Shown here piece by piece: positions 35,441 through 43,632 of a stretch of 64,000 nt of DNA. Made by a program: the position numbers and the translations under genes. The stretch comes from Bacteroidaceae bacterium (lineage in GTDB: Bacteria; Bacteroidota; Bacteroidia; Bacteroidales; Bacteroidaceae), in contig JAFTVE010000008.1 of assembly GCA_017465905.1 (NCBI GenBank), forward strand, positions 1-64,000, read 5' to 3'. Position 1 is the stretch's first letter. Every line of letters starts with the position of its first letter. A model generated the notes under the pieces. It saw only the letters and a list, made by a program, of their open reading frames with translations, ran no database searches and had not been told where the DNA came from.

Positions 35441-38400
35441 ATGAAACGAACGATTATAAGTTGCTTGATGGCAGTGGGCGTGTGGCTCACTGCCACAGCA
35501 GCCAACACCGTGACGTTGACCTCCGTGCAGGGACATCCTACCGATGAGGTAGAGGTGACCGTGACACTCACTGGCGAGTCGGCGGTGACGGCCATAGAAC
35601 TGCTGGTGCCACTGGGCGATATGCTGCGCTACGTAGATGACTCGGCTGTGCTCAGCACGGAGCGCGCCGACGGACACACCCTGACGGCTGCCGAGCAGGA
35701 TGGCAAACTGAGCATGGTGATATTCAGCCCAACCTTGGCGCCGCTCAAAGGAGTGGATGGTGAGCTGTGCCGCTTCAAGGTGAAATTAGGCAAGGAGCCT
35801 GCCGACTATACGCTGACTCCCGAAGTGGTGATGAGCGATGTCAGTGGCAACGCACTCACCTGCAGTGTGGAGAGCGGAGTGGTAACCCTGCTGTCGCCCA
35901 AGATAGAGGTGACTACACCCACCATCGACTATGGCCGCGTGCCCATACGCGACGAATATACCCATACGCTTAGCGTATATAATAGGGGTAACGAGCCACT
36001 GGAGATTACGGGCATCACCTTTGACAACAGCGACCTCACGGCATTGCCCGCGACCTACACCATAGCAGCCGGAAGTACACAGGACTTTACGCTCACCTAT
36101 GCCCCGCTACAGCGTGGCACGGTGACAAGCAACGTGACTATCACCAGCAACGCCATCAACCCCAAGGCGGGCAAGGCGGTGGTGACGGCACAGCCCTTCT
36201 CGGTGAACGAACTGCATGTGCAGCATGCCGAGGGTATATCGGATGAGGAGGTGACCGTGGTGCTGAAGATGAACAATATGGAGCCTATCGCCGGTGCGCA
36301 GTGCGAGTTCACCCTGCCCGAAGCACTGAAATATGTGGAGGGCAGCGCAGCGGCAGGAAACCGTTGTAGCGGCACCGACCACAAGGCTACGGGCGTGGTG
36401 CAAGGTGACAAGTTGACCCTACTGCTCTACTCGGTATCCAACGCTACGCTGCCCGAGGGTGATGGCGAATTGATGACTTTCCGTGTGCGCCTTGACGGGC
36501 AGAGCGGTTGGTATGAACTCAATCCGCAAGAGGTGGTGCTGAGCAATGCAACAATGGAGAATATGACTTCGGCAACTTCGGGCGAGTATGTGGTGATACA
36601 GAGCCCCTCGTTCAGTGGAAACAGCACGCTGGAGTTTGGCGACACGCCCGTCACACAAAAGGCTACAGCTACCTATGCTATATATAATAGTAGTGAGGTA
36701 AACCTGACGATAAACAAGGTAACCTTCCTCGCCGAAGGATATGCCGTGGAGCAGAGTCTGCCTCTGACCATCGCCCCTAGGGAAAGCAAGAAGCTGACAG
36801 TGGTGTATACTCCCACTACTGAAGGCGAGCACAAGACAACAATGCAGGTCTACACCAACGACCCGGACAATCGCATGAAGTCGGTGGCACTGTCTGGCAG
36901 GGTGTATGAACCGAACCATATCATTGTAAGTGGTGACAATACACGTGAGGGTTACCAATTTGCTTTCGCACTTGACAACTACACCGATATTGTAGCTATA
37001 CAGATGAATGTGAAGTGGCTGTCGGGGATGAAGACCTCAATGGATAAACTTAAGATTACGGAGCGATTAAAGGGACATTCGTATCTGGTTACGGACATTG
37101 GTGAGGGCAACTATCAGATATTGGTGTACTCAATGGCTAATGCTCCGATTACAGGAACAAACGGAACGTTGTTTACACTGGACTACATAGCGGAAGAGGG
37201 TGTAATTTATCAGGACACGGAACTGCGCGTGACGGATATCGTGCTGAGCGATGCGAAGGGCAATAACTATGTGTCGGACGGCGAAGTGGTTGCTGCAGCT
37301 ACGTTTACGAGTTTTACGTTGCGCTTTGTCGTGGAGGGTGAGACTGTCGGTGAGCAGTTTGTTAGGGCTGGTGCTGCGGTTGTTGCTCCCGAAGTGGAAG
37401 AGCGTGTAGGGCACTCCTTCGTATGGACAGGACTGCCACAAACAATGCCAGGCAATGATGTTACAGTTACCGGAGCATATACTGCTAACTCCTACACCGT
37501 AACCTATATGGTAGACGGTGAGCTGTACAAGACTGAAAGCTACGCTTACGGCTCTGCGATTACCGCTGCGGAGGCTCCCACCAAGGAGGGACACTCCTTC
37601 AGCGGATGGAGTGAAATTCCTGCCACAATGCCAGCGAAGGATGTAACTGTAACAGGCTACTTCACCATAAACAAGTACCTCGTGACCTTCAAGGTGGGCG
37701 ATGAGATGATAGCTGCCGATTCACTTGAATATGGTGCTGCAATCGTAGCACCCGATGCTCCCGACCGTGAAGGCTATACCTTTGATGGCTGGGGCGAGAT
37801 GGCAGAGACGGTGCCTGCCAGTGATGTGACATATGAGGGAAGCTATACCATAAATAGCTACCAGTTGACCTATGTTGTGGATGGGGAAACTGTAAAGAGC
37901 GACTCTGTGGTTTATGGTACGGCCATCGTGGCACTGGAAGAGCCCACCAAGGAGGGCCATACTTTCAGCGGATGGAATGAGGTGCATGCTACGATGCCAG
38001 CCAAGGATGTAACTGTAACAGGCTACTTCACCATAAACAAGTATCTCGTGACCTTCAAGATAGGCGATGAGGTGATAGCTGCCGATTCACTTGAATATGG
38101 TGCTGCAATCGTAGCACCCGATGCTCCCGACCGTGAAGGTTATACCTTTGATGGCTGGGGCGAGGTGGCAGAGACGGTGCCTGCCAGTGATGTGACATAT
38201 GAGGGAAGCTATACCGTAAATATATATAAGGTGTACTACTATGTAGACGAAGAATTGGTGCATACAGCAGAGGTCGCTTACGGAGAGCCTATTTCTGAAT
38301 ATGTATATGAGCCTACTGAAGAGGGCTACACCTTCCTTGGTTGGATAGGAGATACCTACGAGACGATGCCAGCTCATGATGTGACCTATACAGCGAATAT

Positions 38401-38539
38401 AGACAATGGCATAGAGCAATTGACAATTGACAAATCACAATTGACATTTTATGACCTCAAGGGCCGTAAGGTGACGGATACCGAGAATCTGATGGGTGGT
38501 ATCTATATCGTGAACGGCAAGAAGGTTGTGACTAAGTAG
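35441..38539 (+). CDS. Surface protein with cohesin-like, ASH-like and InlB-type repeats, T9SS tail
   Basis: The 1032 residues begin with a signal peptide (1-20). Three cohesin-like segments follow (about 20-150, 250-385 and 495-620; each ends in a motif like YTLTPEVVMSDVSGN), alternating with two ASH/choice-of-anchor-D-like segments (about 155-245 and 390-490: ITFDNSDLTALPATYTIAAG). Six Listeria-Bacteroides (InlB B-type) repeats of about 61 residues run about 623-986 (motif EGHTFSGWNEV, MPAKDVTVTGYFT). The tail is a sorting-like C-terminus (LTFYDLKGRKVTD...GGIYIVNGKKVV). It looks like a surface scaffold or adhesin. It follows the dockerin-bearing protease by 28 bases, so they are co-transcribed. 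The cohesin assignment is from pattern only. Confidence 0.82.
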   Translation: MKRTIISCLMAVGVWLTATAANTVTLTSVQGHPTDEVEVTVTLTGESAVTAIELLVPLGDMLRYVDDSAVLSTERADGHTLTAAEQDGKLSMVIFSPTLAPLKGVDGELCRFKVKLGKEPADYTLTPEVVMSDVSGNALTCSVESGVVTLLSPKIEVTTPTIDYGRVPIRDEYTHTLSVYNRGNEPLEITGITFDNSDLTALPATYTIAAGSTQDFTLTYAPLQRGTVTSNVTITSNAINPKAGKAVVTAQPFSVNELHVQHAEGISDEEVTVVLKMNNMEPIAGAQCEFTLPEALKYVEGSAAAGNRCSGTDHKATGVVQGDKLTLLLYSVSNATLPEGDGELMTFRVRLDGQSGWYELNPQEVVLSNATMENMTSATSGEYVVIQSPSFSGNSTLEFGDTPVTQKATATYAIYNSSEVNLTINKVTFLAEGYAVEQSLPLTIAPRESKKLTVVYTPTTEGEHKTTMQVYTNDPDNRMKSVALSGRVYEPNHIIVSGDNTREGYQFAFALDNYTDIVAIQMNVKWLSGMKTSMDKLKITERLKGHSYLVTDIGEGNYQILVYSMANAPITGTNGTLFTLDYIAEEGVIYQDTELRVTDIVLSDAKGNNYVSDGEVVAAATFTSFTLRFVVEGETVGEQFVRAGAAVVAPEVEERVGHSFVWTGLPQTMPGNDVTVTGAYTANSYTVTYMVDGELYKTESYAYGSAITAAEAPTKEGHSFSGWSEIPATMPAKDVTVTGYFTINKYLVTFKVGDEMIAADSLEYGAAIVAPDAPDREGYTFDGWGEMAETVPASDVTYEGSYTINSYQLTYVVDGETVKSDSVVYGTAIVALEEPTKEGHTFSGWNEVHATMPAKDVTVTGYFTINKYLVTFKIGDEVIAADSLEYGAAIVAPDAPDREGYTFDGWGEVAETVPASDVTYEGSYTVNIYKVYYYVDEELVHTAEVAYGEPISEYVYEPTEEGYTFLGWIGDTYETMPAHDVTYTANIDNGIEQLTIDKSQLTFYDLKGRKVTDTENLMGGIYIVNGKKVVTK
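37490..38221 (+). repeat. Recent 366-bp tandem duplication inside the InlB repeats
   Basis: Positions 37490-37855 and 37856-38221 encode the same pair of 61-residue repeats. The second half of each unit is nearly identical at DNA level (about 180 bases from GGCTACTTCACC on, with few changes), so the duplication or a gene-conversion event is recent. Slippage here would change the protein length by 122 residues and keep the frame. Confidence 0.85.
38418..38450 (+). repeat. AATTGAC heptamer repeat, coding copy
   Basis: It encodes the stretch QLTIDKSQLTFY at the start of the sorting-like tail. It is nearly the same as the intergenic copy at 35407-35440, including the following TTTTATGA. Confidence 0.8.
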
Positions 38540-38560
38540 TTCCTTATATAATATAGAATG

Positions 38561-38597
38561 AGGAGGGCTCAGTTTCGGCTGAGTCCTCCTTCTTGTA
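38561..38597 (+). terminator. Intrinsic terminator after the surface protein
   Basis: AGGAGGGCTCAG (38561-38572) pairs with CTGAGTCCTCCT (38579-38590), loop TTTCGG, followed by a T-rich tail. It is 22 bases past the stop. Confidence 0.8.
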
Positions 38598-38651
38598 TGT
38601 ATAACTTAATATATTTACAGCCAAATGATAGAAAGTCTCGTTTAAAAGCTC

Positions 38652-38659
38652 TATCTTTG
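38652..38659 (+). promoter_or_regulatory. Candidate -7 box upstream of divIC-like gene
   Basis: TATCTTTG in the gap after the terminator; no clear -33. It is followed by tandem GATGGGTTAAGGGT units (38665-38694) and C-rich words down to the gene, a repeat-rich 5' leader of about 120 bases. Confidence 0.45.
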
Positions 38660-38778
38660 TAGGGCGATGGGTTAAGGGTGATGGGTTAAGGGTATTCTAT
38701 CCCCCCCTAAACACTAAAACTCTCCCCCCATAACCCATGACCCAAGATCCCATAACCCCAAAAAACAAAAAAAACCAA

Positions 38779-39072
38779 ATGGGCAAGATAAAAGACGTTC
38801 TAGGGCGCATCGGGCGCTACAAGTATGCGATCACGATAGCGGTGTTTCTGGTGATAATATGTTTTCTCGACCAGAACAACTTGATGCTGCGCCTCGGGCA
38901 TCGGCAGCAAAAGGCAGCTCTGCTGCAGGAAATCGAGTATTATGAGGCTGTGCGCGACTCGAGCATCGAGCGGCTCAGGATGCTCGAAAGGGATAGCGGC
39001 AACATGGAGCGTATAGCCCGTGAGAAATACGGCATGCACCTGCCCGACGAGGAGGTGTTTGTCATACAATAA
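38779..39072 (+). CDS. Septum formation initiator family protein (DivIC/FtsB-like)
   Basis: From the start MGKIKDVLGR it has 97 residues: a short cytoplasmic end, one membrane span (about 15-33, YAITIAVFLVIICFLD), then a periplasmic coiled coil (LQEIEYYEAVRDSSIERLRML) and the family ending AREKYGMHLPDEEVFVI. Such proteins connect FtsL/FtsQ in the divisome. The upstream in-frame ATG (38737) falls in repeat sequence and would add 14 low-complexity residues, so I reject it. The next gene begins 24 bases on. Confidence 0.88.
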   Translation: MGKIKDVLGRIGRYKYAITIAVFLVIICFLDQNNLMLRLGHRQQKAALLQEIEYYEAVRDSSIERLRMLERDSGNMERIAREKYGMHLPDEEVFVIQ

Positions 39073-39096
39073 CCAGCCAAACGAAGATTCTGAAAT

Positions 39097-39435
39097 ATGA
39101 AGAAACTGTATAGCTTTATCTACATGTTGGGCGGCATCATGCTGGTCGTGGGAGCTGCCCTGTATATCACCAAGTGGGTGTGGGCACCCTATATCTATAT
39201 CGCTGGCTCACTGATGTTCGGGGCCATGCAGATGATGGACCGCTACACGGGTACCAACTGGATCGTCCGCCGCCTGCGCCGACAGCAGATTGTAGGCGCC
39301 ATAGCTCTGATGCTGACCGGTGTGCTCATGCTCGTATGCAAGCACAATGAGTGGATATTGTGTATGCTCGTCGGGTGCCTCATGCAGCTCTATACCGCAT
39401 TCCGCATACCGCAGGAGATGGAGAAGGAGGGGTGA
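39097..39435 (+). CDS. Small polytopic membrane protein
   Basis: This 112-residue protein has about four hydrophobic segments (about 6-25, 28-45, 66-84 and 87-103) and a basic loop RRLRRQQ between the second and third. No named family is recognised. It follows the divisome gene by 24 bases and is probably co-transcribed. Small proteins of this shape next to divIC occur in Bacteroidales, but their role is unknown. Confidence 0.75.
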   Translation: MKKLYSFIYMLGGIMLVVGAALYITKWVWAPYIYIAGSLMFGAMQMMDRYTGTNWIVRRLRRQQIVGAIALMLTGVLMLVCKHNEWILCMLVGCLMQLYTAFRIPQEMEKEG

Positions 39436-39436
39436 T

Positions 39437-39600
39437 GGAGAATTGACAATGGACAATGGACAATTCACAATTGAAAATTGACAATTCACAATTCATAATT
39501 CATAATTGACAATTAATGATGGGTACTCTAAACCCTAAACTCTAAACCCTCAACCATAATCTCTCAACCATAATCCCTCGGCCATCAACCCAAAAACTAT
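39437..39600. repeat. Mixed short-repeat intergenic region
   Basis: About 80 bases of AATTGAC/AATTCAC/AATTCATA heptamer-like units (39437-39515) are followed by CTAAACCCTAAACTC and TCTCAACCATAA words (39525-39580). No gene is visible. It is the longest AATTGAC-type array in the window. Confidence 0.7.
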
Positions 39601-39652
39601 AGAATAATCCTTAAATAATGATAAAAGGTTTTCTTGATTCAAGAATACCTCT

Positions 39653-39660
39653 TATTTTTG
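39653..39660 (+). promoter_or_regulatory. Candidate -7 box of the DUF4369 gene
   Basis: TATTTTTG, 26 bases upstream of the ATG at 39687, with a T-rich stretch at the -33 distance. It lies downstream of an alternative in-frame ATG at 39618 and therefore argues for the later start. Confidence 0.55.
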
Positions 39661-39686
39661 CAGTGATTTTTTTAGAAACAAACACG

Positions 39687-40406
39687 ATGAATAGGCTTCT
39701 GTATGTTTTGAGCTTGGTGTCGAGCCTCTTATCGCTTTCGTGCTCCGACGACTATCGCATCAAAGGCACGTCGAGCTTGTCGCATATTGACGGCAAGACG
39801 ATTACGCTGATGACATCTGTCGATAATGAGTGGCGCATGGTCGACTCGTGCGAGGTGCTGCACGGAAAATTCCAGATGAGGGGCGAGGCCGACTCGAACT
39901 TTATTGCTACACTCTTCATCGATGGGCAACCCTTGATGCCCATTATCATCGAGCCGGGCAAGATGGAGGTGCTTATCAATAACCTCACGTTCAAAGTCGC
40001 GGGTACGCCGCTCAACGATTCGCTCTACCAGTTCATCGCACGTAAGTATAGGCTCGATATGCGAGCCATGGAGGTCGACCGCATGGAGTCGCAGATGATT
40101 ATGGACGGATATCCGCAAAGTAAGGTTGAGGCACACCTCGACTCGGCCTACCAGGCGTTGGGCACGGCGATGGAGATACTCGTGAGAGACTTTATCGGGA
40201 GAAATTTCGATAATGTGTTGAGCCTATGCGGATTCTCGATGCTGTGTAACGGCTTGCCATACCCGACGATAACTCCGCTGATGCAGGCGGTCATCGATGA
40301 GGCTCCACGCGAGTTTCTGGAGCAACCGATGATTAGCAGGTTCTTGCAGACGGCACGCGAGAATATGGAAAAGCATGGCATGGCCGATGCCGTATGTGGA
40401 GAATGA
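39687..40406 (+). CDS. DUF4369 lipoprotein
   Basis: The 239 residues have a lipoprotein signal (SLSCSDDY). The DUF4369 region is about 25-125 (DGKTITLMTSVDNEWRMVDSCEVLHGKFQMRG, LPMIIIEPGK-type), a domain often found before a thioredoxin-like domain in Bacteroidetes. Here no thioredoxin domain follows, only a helical C-terminal half, so it is the short form. It is probably envelope-anchored. It converges on the minus-strand metH-like gene with 60 bases between. Confidence 0.82.
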   Translation: MNRLLYVLSLVSSLLSLSCSDDYRIKGTSSLSHIDGKTITLMTSVDNEWRMVDSCEVLHGKFQMRGEADSNFIATLFIDGQPLMPIIIEPGKMEVLINNLTFKVAGTPLNDSLYQFIARKYRLDMRAMEVDRMESQMIMDGYPQSKVEAHLDSAYQALGTAMEILVRDFIGRNFDNVLSLCGFSMLCNGLPYPTITPLMQAVIDEAPREFLEQPMISRFLQTARENMEKHGMADAVCGE

Positions 40407-40466
40407 GGTGGATTGGTTACGGGGAGGGAAGTATAGTATGCTGTTCTGTCTTACATGTTTCTTTGT

Positions 40467-41366
40467 CTATAAGTTGCTGACGAGAAAGTTGCGCAGCGTA
40501 TCTGCCGGGAGCCCCCGACGCAAGGAGTAGTCACGCAACTGATCCTCGCCAATATCTCCTACTGAGAAATAGTGGGCTTTGGGGTGCCCGAGCATAAACC
40601 CCGAAACACTGCTGTGTGGCCTCATGCCTCCATGCTCGGAGAGCCTGATGCCAATGTCCTCGAGTCGCAACAACTCGTCTATCAGGAAAATTATCGACTG
40701 GTCGGGTAGGCTGGGGTAGCCTATGGCAGGGCGTATGCCCTGAAACCTCTCGGCATGGAGCTCCTGTATCGTGAGTCGCTCATCCTTGGCATAGCCCCAA
40801 TAGTGCTTGCGCACCTCTTCGTGCATCCTTTCTGCTGTGGCCTCGGCAAGGCGGTCGGCAAGGAGGGAGTGGGTGAGGGTGCTTGGTTGGGGGGGTATGG
40901 ATGGTGGCTTATGGTTTATGGATGCTGCAAACACGCCTATCCTGTTGGCTATAGTGCCGTTTTCTGCTGGCGAGTCGCTGCGAGGGGCTACGAAATCGCT
41001 CAAGCACAGTGTGTAGCCGGAACAGCCTGCGTGTTGCTGGCGCAGGAAGGGGATGCGCTTGTCTGCGATGATGATGTCGTCGCCGTCGCTGTAGGCATCG
41101 GCAAGGAGAAACAGGGCGTGGCAGATGGGCTCGTCGGCCCACATGTTCAGCTGCTCCACGGCTTCCTGGTAGAGCTTGACTGCTTCCTGCGCCTTGGCTC
41201 GTTCGCTCATGTGGAACGAGGCTATCCATCCCGCACGGCACGAGGGGCAGTCGTGTATGTCGGCTATCGTGGCAAAGCGAGGCCCCATGCCCCAAGCGTG
41301 GAAATAGTATATCCAATTGATATAGGGCACCACCTCGCGGACGGTGTAGGTCAGCGCTCTTCTCAT
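40467..41366 (-). CDS. Stand-alone methionine synthase reactivation domain
   Basis: The 299 residues match the C-terminal S-adenosylmethionine-binding domain of cobalamin-dependent MetH, with LADRLAEATAERMHEEVRKH, the RPAIGYPSLPDQS motif (about 225-237) and SGFMLGHPKAHYFSVGDI. In MetH this domain rebinds SAM to re-methylate inactive cob(II)alamin. Here it is a separate gene, with no homocysteine, folate or cobalamin domain; those must be encoded elsewhere, if at all. A weakly conserved insert (about 120-175) precedes the typical helix. It overlaps dihydroorotase by four bases (ATGA), so translation is coupled. Confidence 0.88.
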   Translation of the reverse strand: MRRALTYTVREVVPYINWIYYFHAWGMGPRFATIADIHDCPSCRAGWIASFHMSERAKAQEAVKLYQEAVEQLNMWADEPICHALFLLADAYSDGDDIIIADKRIPFLRQQHAGCSGYTLCLSDFVAPRSDSPAENGTIANRIGVFAASINHKPPSIPPQPSTLTHSLLADRLAEATAERMHEEVRKHYWGYAKDERLTIQELHAERFQGIRPAIGYPSLPDQSIIFLIDELLRLEDIGIRLSEHGGMRPHSSVSGFMLGHPKAHYFSVGDIGEDQLRDYSLRRGLPADTLRNFLVSNL

Positions 41367-42703
41367 CTGTCAAACGTCAATCGCTCGCCCTTCACACGAT
41401 CGTCAAGCTGCCCATCTGCATATACCGCATGCCCGTTGACCCAGGTGTGGGTGATGTCCCAGCGGAAGGTATGTCCCTCGAAGGGGCTCCAGCCACACTT
41501 GCTGGCAATCTCCTCGGTGGTGACGGTGTGGGGGGCATCGGGCTTCACGAGTACGAGGTCGGCACGATAGCCTTCACGGATGAATCCGCGGCGCTCCACT
41601 TTATAGAGTGTAGCAGGGTTGTGTGCCATCATCCTCACTATCTCGGGCAGACTGATGATACCATCGTCGCTGAGCTCCAGCATCGCAGGGAGTACATATT
41701 GTATGGTAGGTATGCCCGAAGCTGCTTTTAAGCATCCGCCCTCCTTCTCCTTGGGTAGGTGTGGCGCATGGTCGGTGCCGATGACATCGATGAGTCCTTC
41801 GCGCAGTGCCTGACGCAATGCATCGCGGTCGGTGGCAGTCTTCACGGCAGGGTTGCACTTGATGCGTGTGCCGTAGGTGGCGTAGTCGGCATCGGTGTAG
41901 TAGAGGTGGGGCAGACACACCTCGGCAGTAATCTGCTTCTCCTTGATATCGCCCTGCTGCAGCAACTCCAGTTCGCGTGCGGTGCTGATGTGCATGATAT
42001 GTATGTGTGCACCGGTCTTCCTGGCCAGCTCTACGGCCTGGGCTGTCGATTGGTAGCACGCCTCTTCGCTGCGTATGAGCGGGTGGTACTTCACGTCGGG
42101 ATCGTCGCTCCGGGTCTCCTCCTTGTATTTGGTTGCGTTGGCCGATATGATGCTCTGGTCCTCGCAGTGCAGGGCGATGAGGGTGGGCGACTCACGGAAA
42201 ATGGTCTCTATACGTTCCTTCTTGTCTACGAGCATGCCGCCCGTGCTGCTTCCCATGAAGAGCTTCACTCCACATACGGTGCGAGGGTCAACACGGCGTA
42301 CCTCCCCGATATTGTCGGTCGTGGCGCCAAGGTAGAAACTGTGGTTGACGAGGCATTTCTCCTGCGCATCGGCAAACTTGGCCTCAAGGGTCTCGATGCT
42401 GGTGGTCTGCGGACTGCAGTTGGGCATATCCATTATCGAGGTGATGCCTCCTCGCGCTGCTGCGCGGCTCTCGCTGGCCATGTCGGCCTTGTGGGTGAGA
42501 CCCGGGTCGCGGAAGTGTACGTGGTCGTCGATACCTCCCGGTAGCAGATATTGTCCCGTAGCGTCTATTGTGTGGTCGGCTACTATATCCTTAATATCGG
42601 TGCCGCGGATGATGGCAGCAATCTTGTCGTCCTCGATGAGCAGACTGCCTGTGTACTGCTCGCCTTCATTGACGATGGTGGCGTTGTGGATGAGGGTGGT
42701 CAT
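41363..42703 (-). CDS. pyrC: Dihydroorotase
   Basis: It closes carbamoyl-aspartate to dihydroorotate in pyrimidine synthesis. From MTTLIHNATIVN it has 446 residues. The amidohydrolase metal motif is DDHVHFRDPG (HVH, about 60-62), later zinc-ligand regions are present (HALHCEDQ-like LIALHCEDQ, HIMHIST), and the catalytic Asp is in GTDHAPH. In-frame sequence upstream (to 42844) belongs to the glycosyltransferase end and has no conservation. The RBS and promoter must be within the glycosyltransferase transcript; the gap is 58 bases. Confidence 0.95.
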   Translation of the reverse strand: MTTLIHNATIVNEGEQYTGSLLIEDDKIAAIIRGTDIKDIVADHTIDATGQYLLPGGIDDHVHFRDPGLTHKADMASESRAAARGGITSIMDMPNCSPQTTSIETLEAKFADAQEKCLVNHSFYLGATTDNIGEVRRVDPRTVCGVKLFMGSSTGGMLVDKKERIETIFRESPTLIALHCEDQSIISANATKYKEETRSDDPDVKYHPLIRSEEACYQSTAQAVELARKTGAHIHIMHISTARELELLQQGDIKEKQITAEVCLPHLYYTDADYATYGTRIKCNPAVKTATDRDALRQALREGLIDVIGTDHAPHLPKEKEGGCLKAASGIPTIQYVLPAMLELSDDGIISLPEIVRMMAHNPATLYKVERRGFIREGYRADLVLVKPDAPHTVTTEEIASKCGWSPFEGHTFRWDITHTWVNGHAVYADGQLDDRVKGERLTFDR

Positions 42704-42761
42704 TTTCTGTCGTGTGTCTATAAGAAAAGCAGCACTCGTGGTACTGCTTTCGCAAGGTTGG

Positions 42762-43514
42762 TTAGCTGCGTGATACTCTCTTGGGATACTTGCGGAACCA
42801 TCCGTCCCATCTGAGGCGCATGACACCGAATACGGCTTCGCCAAAGATGCTGCTGTTCATCTTCGAGGTGCCAAGCTCACGGTTCACAAAGATGACGGGG
42901 ACCTCCTTGATCTTGAAACCGCACTTGTAGGCGGTGAACTTCATCTCAATCTGGAAGGCATAGCCCTTGAAACGCACCTTGTCGAGCTCGATGGTCTCCA
43001 GCACCTCGCGGCGGTAGCACTTGAAGCCTGCCGTGGTATCCTTCACCTTGATGCCTGTAACGAACTGTACGTACTTGGATGCGTAGTACGACATCAGCAC
43101 GCGACCCATAGGCCAGTTCACCACGTTCACACCGCTCACATAACGCGACCCGATAGCTACATCGTTGCCCTCATTGGCACATGCATTGTAGAGGCGCGGC
43201 AGGTCGTTGGGGTTGTGTGAGAAGTCGGCATCCATCTCGAAAATGTAGTCGTACTTATGCTCCACTGCCCATTTGAATCCGCAGATATAGGCAGTGCCCA
43301 GTCCTAACTTGCCGGTGCGCTCAATCATGAACAGACGCTCGGGAAACTCCTTCTGAAGCTCCTTCACGATGGCTGCTGTGCCATCGGGCGAACCATCCTC
43401 TATGATGAGGATGTGGAATGTCTTCTCCAGTCCAAACACGGCGCGGATGATGTTCTCTATGTTCTCCTTCTCGTTATAGGTGGGTATGATAACGATACTG
43501 TCGCTCTTTTGCAT
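42762..43514 (-). CDS. Dolichol/polyprenol-phosphate-mannose-type glycosyltransferase (GT2)
   Basis: The 250 residues have the GT2 fold: IVIIPTYNEKENIENII (6-22), the nucleotide-sugar Asp pair in IEDGSPDGTA and the metal DXD in EMDADFSHNP (about 94-103), and KDTTAGFKCYRREVL (about 158-172), typical of DPM1-like polyprenyl-monophosphomannose synthases. It lacks the C-terminal membrane domain, so it acts from the cytoplasmic face. It likely feeds lipid-linked sugars to O-glycosylation or surface polysaccharide, which is inference. Confidence 0.9.
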   Translation of the reverse strand: MQKSDSIVIIPTYNEKENIENIIRAVFGLEKTFHILIIEDGSPDGTAAIVKELQKEFPERLFMIERTGKLGLGTAYICGFKWAVEHKYDYIFEMDADFSHNPNDLPRLYNACANEGNDVAIGSRYVSGVNVVNWPMGRVLMSYYASKYVQFVTGIKVKDTTAGFKCYRREVLETIELDKVRFKGYAFQIEMKFTAYKCGFKIKEVPVIFVNRELGTSKMNSSIFGEAVFGVMRLRWDGWFRKYPKRVSRS

Positions 43515-43559
43515 ATTCGGTATAGATTTATCTTTGTTCTGTATTCTTTACAACTTTTG

Positions 43560-43567
43560 CAAAGATA
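43560..43567 (-). promoter_or_regulatory. Candidate -7 box of the glycosyltransferase-pyrC operon
   Basis: The minus strand reads TATCTTTG, 46 bases upstream of the start. The spacer region CACAAACGAACGG resembles that of the ileS/glnS/dnaX/nanA promoters, but the -33 box is not CAAA. Confidence 0.5.
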
Positions 43568-43632
43568 ACACAAACGAACGGAATAATGATTCTGTTAAGC
43601 CTTATTTTTTCTGATATAGTGTTTAAAAATGT

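Noticed and set aside
39437-39515. Possible CRISPR-like array
   Set aside because: The units are 7-base and directly adjoining without spacers of constant length; no cas genes are nearby.
39525-39580. CCCTAAA-like words resembling telomeric repeats
   Set aside because: Too few and irregular, and inside a chromosome with genes on both sides; simple sequence is a better explanation.
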